Shown piece by piece: positions 60,101 to 64,000 of a stretch of DNA of 64,000 bases (position 1 is the stretch's first letter; each line of letters starts with the position of its first letter). The position numbers were made by a program, and so were the translations under genes. The stretch covers positions 1 through 64,000 of the forward strand of contig NZ_FOOY01000007.1 of the NCBI RefSeq assembly GCF_900113325.1, written 5' to 3'. Under the pieces are notes generated by a model. It was not told the origin of the DNA. It saw only the letters and a program-made list of their open reading frames with translations, and did not search any database. This DNA comes from Sporolactobacillus nakayamae (GTDB lineage Bacteria; Bacillota; Bacilli; Bacillales; Sporolactobacillaceae).

Positions 60101-60290
60101 GACACGAAAGCGCGAGGGCGCCTGCGGGAGTGCAGGCCAGGGGAGACCCCGCAGATAATCGTCTGTTCGAGGAGGCTTCCGGACTGCCCGCGGCAAGCGA
60201 GCAGCTGAAGTGTCGCTCTAGCTCAAGGTTGATGGATCAACGCCGTTTTCAAAGTGACAGCCAAGGACCGGGCTTTCCCAGTTTTTCTCA
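60101..60290 (+). repeat. D-family repeat, copy 3
   Basis: ACGAAAGCGCGAGGGCGCCTG, CAGGGGAGACCCCGCAGATAA, CGAGGAGGCTTCCGGACTGC and GCGGCAAGCGAGCAGCTGAAG, closest to copy 1. It ends in GACCGGGCTTTCCCAGTTTTTC, which resembles the end of the A repeats. Confidence 0.78.
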
Positions 60291-60358
60291 TTTGCTCATG
60301 GATATAGGCCGCATGAGTTACGATTTTGATGTATGAAAAAGTTAATTACAAAAAAAGG

Positions 60359-60387
60359 TTGCATTAATGAATTGACCATGATAAAAT
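60359..60387 (+). promoter_or_regulatory. Promoter of the tRNA cluster
   Basis: TTGCAT (60359-60364), 17-nt spacer, TAAAAT (60382-60387), 42 nt before tRNA-fMet. Confidence 0.65.
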
Positions 60388-60429
60388 ATTTCTTGTGCCG
60401 CAAAAAGACATGATGTTGTATTGAAATAT

Positions 60430-60506
<77 letters not shown>

Positions 60507-60509
60507 AAT

Positions 60510-60585
60510 GGATCCGTGGTGTAGGGGTTAACATGCCTGCCTGTCACGCAGGAGATCGGCGGTTCAAATCCGCTCGGATCCGCCA
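60510..60585 (+). tRNA. tRNA-Asp (anticodon GTC)
   Basis: A 76-nt tRNA with encoded CCA; the anticodon arm CCTGC-CTGTCAC-GCAGG gives GTC. It starts 4 nt after tRNA-fMet. Confidence 0.94.
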
Positions 60586-60595
60586 TTATTATTAT

Positions 60596-60668
<73 letters not shown>

Positions 60669-60716
60669 TGTTTTCGCCGCACATAAGCGATCGTCGCTCT
60701 TAATAGAAAATATACT

Positions 60717-60764
60717 TAAACAGGACGAAGCCCTTGATCTAGCTCAAGGGCTTCGTCCTGTTTT
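60717..60764. terminator. Strong terminator after the tRNA cluster
   Basis: A 19-bp stem, nearly perfect: AACAGGACGAAGCCCTTGA, short loop, TCAAGGGCTTCGTCCTGTT followed by TTC. It separates the tRNA cluster from walRK. Confidence 0.9.
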
Positions 60765-60974
60765 CTTCCTTATGACATCATTATTGGGATTATGTTAAAC
60801 TATAGAGGAAATGTCCGAGCAAGTGTTGTGGCGAAGATTCTATGATAAAACGCCATAGACACAAATCGCGGAACAGGTTGCGATCCGGATTACAAGATAA
60901 ATGATGAGTACAGTAAAAGAAGCACACATTGCACGGGAAATAAATTCTAGGGACTACAAAGGAGGCTGCACAAA

Positions 60975-61694
60975 TTGGAAAGTAAAATTCTAGTTGTCGA
61001 TGATGAACAGCCAATTGCGGATATACTACAGTTTAATTTGGAAAAAGAAGGGTACGAGGTTGTATGTGCCTACGATGGCGAAGAAGCCCTTGAAAAGGTA
61101 GAGCAGGAAAATCCTGATATGATTCTGCTTGACGTGATGCTTCCGGTCAAAGATGGCATGGAAGTGTGCCGCGAAGTTCGAAAAACGCATAACATGCCGA
61201 TTATCATGCTGACAGCAAAAGACTCGGAAATTGACAAAGTACTTGGTCTTGAAATGGGCGCCGACGACTACGTCACAAAACCATTCAGCAACCGTGAACT
61301 GATCGCCCGAGTGAAAGCGAACCTGAGGCGGCACAGGCAGGAAGGCACCGAGGAAGAGAAAAAACAAGAGAACAGCATTGAAATCGGTGATTTGGTTATT
61401 CATCTTGATGCCTACGTAGTAACCAAACGCGGGAAGATGGTCGAGCTCACCCATCGTGAATTCGAACTGCTTCACTATCTTGCCGATCATATCGGACAGG
61501 TTATGACTCGGGAAAATCTGCTTCAGACAGTCTGGGGTTATGATTATTTTGGTGATGTCCGAACCGTAGACGTAACAGTGCGCCGGCTGCGCGAGAAAAT
61601 CGAAGATAATCCCAGCCGTCCGGCATGGATTATTACACGTCGCGGTGTCGGATACTATTTGAAAGAACCAAATCAGGAGACTAGTGATGAATAA
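60975..61694 (+). CDS. walR: Response regulator WalR (YycF)
   Basis: A 239-residue OmpR/PhoB-family regulator controlling cell-wall hydrolase genes; usually essential in Firmicutes. Receiver with D9, D10 and phospho-accepting D53 (ILLDVMLP), then [13 protein letters not shown] and a winged-helix domain ([33 protein letters not shown]). TTG start 9 nt after GGAGG. Overlaps walK by 8 nt. Confidence 0.96.
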   Translation: MESKILVVDDEQPIADILQFNLEKEGYEVVCAYDGEEALEKVEQENPDMILLDVMLPVKDGMEVCREVRKTHNMPIIMLTAKDSEIDKVLGLEMGADDYVTKPFSNRELIARVKANLRRHRQEGTEEEKKQENSIEIGDLVIHLDAYVVTKRGKMVELTHREFELLHYLADHIGQVMTRENLLQTVWGYDYFGDVRTVDVTVRRLREKIEDNPSRPAWIITRRGVGYYLKEPNQETSDE

Positions 61695-63501
61695 AGTCGG
61701 TTTTTTTAAATCGATTCAATTTAAAATTGTATTAATCTATACGCTGCTCATTTTACTTGCCATGCAGCTGATTGGCGTCTACTTCTCCGATCGTGTTAAA
61801 ACAATTACCTTGGACAGTTTTGAAAAATCGCTTGAGAGCCAGAGTCAGCTGATCTCTTGGAATGTCGGTGAAGCGATACGTGAGGCAAAGGAAACGAATG
61901 TGGATGATCCTGATCATGTGACGAACAAGATTCAGAACCAGCTGATTGAACTCGACAGCAATATTAGAGAAATTCAAGTGATAGATCCCAATATGGTCAT
62001 TATTGCCGCAGATGAGAAACATGAGAACGTTGTTGGAAAGCGAACGACCAACCGGCTAATCATTCAGAATTTATCATCCAACGTAACCAATACAGATCGG
62101 TTTACCGATCAAAAAAACGGTGAACGCGTGGATGCTGTTACGACACCGATAAGAGTAGACAGTCAACATTATGGCACGCTCTATGTGGAGAAGAGTTTTG
62201 AAAGTGTCTATAGCCAGTTGCAGCAGATCAATCAAGTACTGGCCTCTGCGACGGCTTTCGCACTATTGGTTACCGCAGTTCTCGGCTTCTTCCTTGCACG
62301 GACAATCACGCGGCCATTGGTGCAAATGCAGCGGCAGGTGCTTGCCGTATCACAGGGGAATTTTACACGGAAGGTGAAAATGAGCGAACCGGATGAAATT
62401 GGACAGCTTGCTACGTCATTTAACAATATGACCATGAAGCTCCGCGAGGCCAACGCGACGACTGAATCGGAACGCCGCAAATTGAAGTCGGTGCTGACCT
62501 ACATGACCGACGGTGTCATCGCAACAGATCGTAAGGGAAATGTTATTTTAATGAATAACCGGGCCGAACAGCTTCTTAACGTCTATCGTCATGATGTAAC
62601 GGGAAACTCGATCTTGGATTTGCTGAAGATTCGTAAAGAACACAAGATCATGGATCTCTATGATTTGAATGATTCGATCGTACTCGATTTCAGTACGGAC
62701 GATGAAACGATCCTTCTCAGGGCAAACTTTTCAGTTGTTAAGAAGGACAACGGTCTTGCGAATGGCTTAATCGCAGTCATACACGATGTGACGGAGCAGG
62801 AGCAGGTGGACATGGAACGTCGGGAATTTGTTGCCAATGTCTCGCATGAACTCCGCACGCCGCTGACCACAATGAAGAGTTATCTGGAAGCATTACAAGA
62901 CGGTGCGGTTGAAGACGCAGCGCTCGCAACGAAATTTCTTGGTGTTACTCAGCGCGAAACGGAGCGTATGATCCGGTTGGTAAACGACTTGCTGCAGTTG
63001 TCTCGATTGGACTCCAGGGATTATAAAATACATCTTGAGCGGACTGACTATATCTCTTTCTGTCAAAGTATCATTGATCGTTTTGAAATGTCCAAGAAGC
63101 AAAATATTGATTTTGTCCGCAACTTTCAGAAGGGATCCTTTTATGTCCAAATTGATCGTGATAAGCTGACTCAGGTAATTGATAATATTATATCCAATGC
63201 GATTAAATATTCACCGGAAGGAGGCACCATTACCTTCAAAATTACACGACGAGGTAGAAATGTCCGGACAATGATCAGCGATCAGGGTGTCGGTATTCCA
63301 AAAGAAAACTTGTCTAAAGTTTTTAATCGATTCTATCGTGTTGACCGCGCGCGTTCGCGTAAATTGGGCGGCACTGGACTGGGACTCGCCATTGCGAAGG
63401 AAATGATTGAAGCGCAGGGCGGAGAAATCTGGGCGGAGAGTGACTGGAACAGAGGAACGGCCATTCATTTTGTACTTCCGCTGGACAGAAGGGATCATTG
63501 A
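61687..63501 (+). CDS. walK: Sensor histidine kinase WalK (YycG)
   Basis: A 604-residue sensor: TM1 (about 13-32), an extracellular Cache-like domain, TM2 (about 180-200), HAMP, PAS ([20 protein letters not shown]), the phospho-acceptor H387 in [14 protein letters not shown], and a HATPase domain with [21 protein letters not shown] and [14 protein letters not shown] is 7 nt before the ATG at 61687. It phosphorylates WalR. Confidence 0.96.
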   Translation: MNKVGFFKSIQFKIVLIYTLLILLAMQLIGVYFSDRVKTITLDSFEKSLESQSQLISWNVGEAIREAKETNVDDPDHVTNKIQNQLIELDSNIREIQVIDPNMVIIAADEKHENVVGKRTTNRLIIQNLSSNVTNTDRFTDQKNGERVDAVTTPIRVDSQHYGTLYVEKSFESVYSQLQQINQVLASATAFALLVTAVLGFFLARTITRPLVQMQRQVLAVSQGNFTRKVKMSEPDEIGQLATSFNNMTMKLREANATTESERRKLKSVLTYMTDGVIATDRKGNVILMNNRAEQLLNVYRHDVTGNSILDLLKIRKEHKIMDLYDLNDSIVLDFSTDDETILLRANFSVVKKDNGLANGLIAVIHDVTEQEQVDMERREFVANVSHELRTPLTTMKSYLEALQDGAVEDAALATKFLGVTQRETERMIRLVNDLLQLSRLDSRDYKIHLERTDYISFCQSIIDRFEMSKKQNIDFVRNFQKGSFYVQIDRDKLTQVIDNIISNAIKYSPEGGTITFKITRRGRNVRTMISDQGVGIPKENLSKVFNRFYRVDRARSRKLGGTGLGLAIAKEMIEAQGGEIWAESDWNRGTAIHFVLPLDRRDH

Positions 63502-63502
63502 G

Positions 63503-64000
63503 ATGCATCGTGAAGTATTCAAATCCTTATTGCTTGGTGCGCTCGTATTCGCAAGTGTCGCCATGACCTTCAACATACTATTCTATAAATCGGATTTTAA
63601 GAATTATAATCCAAATTCCACTAAAAAGGTAGCAATTGCCCAAGCGCGTAAGACTCCTGAAGTCATTCGTCCTAATCTAATGCTGGAACATAACAAAAAT
63701 GGTGACTTTGGCCAAATCAGCCGTACCCAGATACAAAAGGCGTACACACTGCTTCGGGAGTCTGTTTTTAGTGTGCAGACGAACTATAGCTCCGGAATGG
63801 ACAGTGGGGATAACGCTCTTTATAAACTCGTATTTCCAGGTCCGCTCACGTTCGGCGCGTTGAGCAAGGTATTTCAGTTTGACACCGGCGGCAAGTCATT
63901 AAGTGAGAACCACATACTTATTGACCGAGTTGAGGTCTTTCGCTCGACAAATGGCAGTATAACGGCAGTTTTCTATTCGCCAAATGAAAAAAGCAAGCTT
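63503..64000 (+). CDS. walH: WalK regulator YycH (WalH), 5' part
   Basis: The frame begins MHREVFKSLLLGALVFASVA directly after walK and stays open to the window end (166 codons). It has one N-terminal transmembrane helix and an extracytoplasmic part starting FYKSDFKNYNPNSTKK. Position and topology match YycH, which with YycI binds and restrains WalK. Truncated at the window edge. Confidence 0.85.
   Translation, partial: MHREVFKSLLLGALVFASVAMTFNILFYKSDFKNYNPNSTKKVAIAQARKTPEVIRPNLMLEHNKNGDFGQISRTQIQKAYTLLRESVFSVQTNYSSGMDSGDNALYKLVFPGPLTFGALSKVFQFDTGGKSLSENHILIDRVEVFRSTNGSITAVFYSPNEKSKL

Overview
The window is a replication-origin region of an endospore-forming member of the Bacillales (Firmicutes). 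Evidence for this is the gene order around dnaA/dnaN/recF/gyrBA on one side and rpmH/rnpA/yidC/jag/mnmE/mnmG/rsmG/noc/soj/spo0J on the other, strong purine-rich Shine-Dalgarno sequences, frequent TTG/GTG starts, T-box leaders, a large SRP RNA, and the sporulation genes bofA and yyaC. The order follows Bacillus subtilis closely, but several details differ: no remB/yaaB between recF and gyrB, an HD-GYP gene between gyrA and guaB, a single-chain glycyl-tRNA synthetase beside ychF, and clpP near the origin. The genus cannot be fixed from sequence alone; a Sporolactobacillaceae-like lineage is only a guess.

Left arm (1-31.8 kb, almost all minus strand, co-oriented with replication leaving oriC): the 5' end of a 16S rRNA gene with three tandem promoters; bofA-yaaL-recR-ebfC-dnaX; SRP RNA and tRNA-Ser; a small graveyard (antitoxin fragment and IS4-type transposase remnant); tadA and a uracil permease; a YetJ-type membrane protein; two tiny ORFs; a DUF6241-like protein; a sigma factor gene directly followed by clpP; a plus-strand island (Nudix, a small membrane-anchored protein, a deoxynucleoside kinase) with tRNA-Arg and csp; serS with a serine T-box; pdxS-pdxT; dacA; guaB; HD-GYP; gyrA; gyrB; recF; yaaA; dnaN; dnaA.

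Origin (about 30.1-32.7 kb): DnaA boxes lie both upstream of dnaA (32.04-32.40 kb) and between dnaA and dnaN (30.2 kb), the bipartite layout known for B. subtilis.

Right arm (32.7-64 kb, mostly plus strand): rpmH with its own promoter and terminator; rnpA-yidD-yidC-jag; mnmE-mnmG-rsmG; noc, soj-spo0J with two parS-like sites; yyaC (minus); T-box plus glyS; yyzM-ychF; rpsF-ssb-rpsR; a minus-strand island (DUF420, YfbR-like HD hydrolase, CheW-like protein, CDF transporter); yybS-gdpP-rplI-dnaB; purA; tRNA-fMet/Asp/Phe; walR-walK-walH, the last truncated by the window end.

Most of the long intergenic gaps hold dispersed repeats of at least four kinds, called A to D here. Families B and C share hairpins whose loop is always AGGAY (RTCCT on the other strand) while the stem bases covary between copies. 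One B copy sits inside an A copy at a site that is uninterrupted in the two other A copies, so B behaves as a small mobile element. I consider this repeat system the most interesting content of an otherwise conventional core-genome window.
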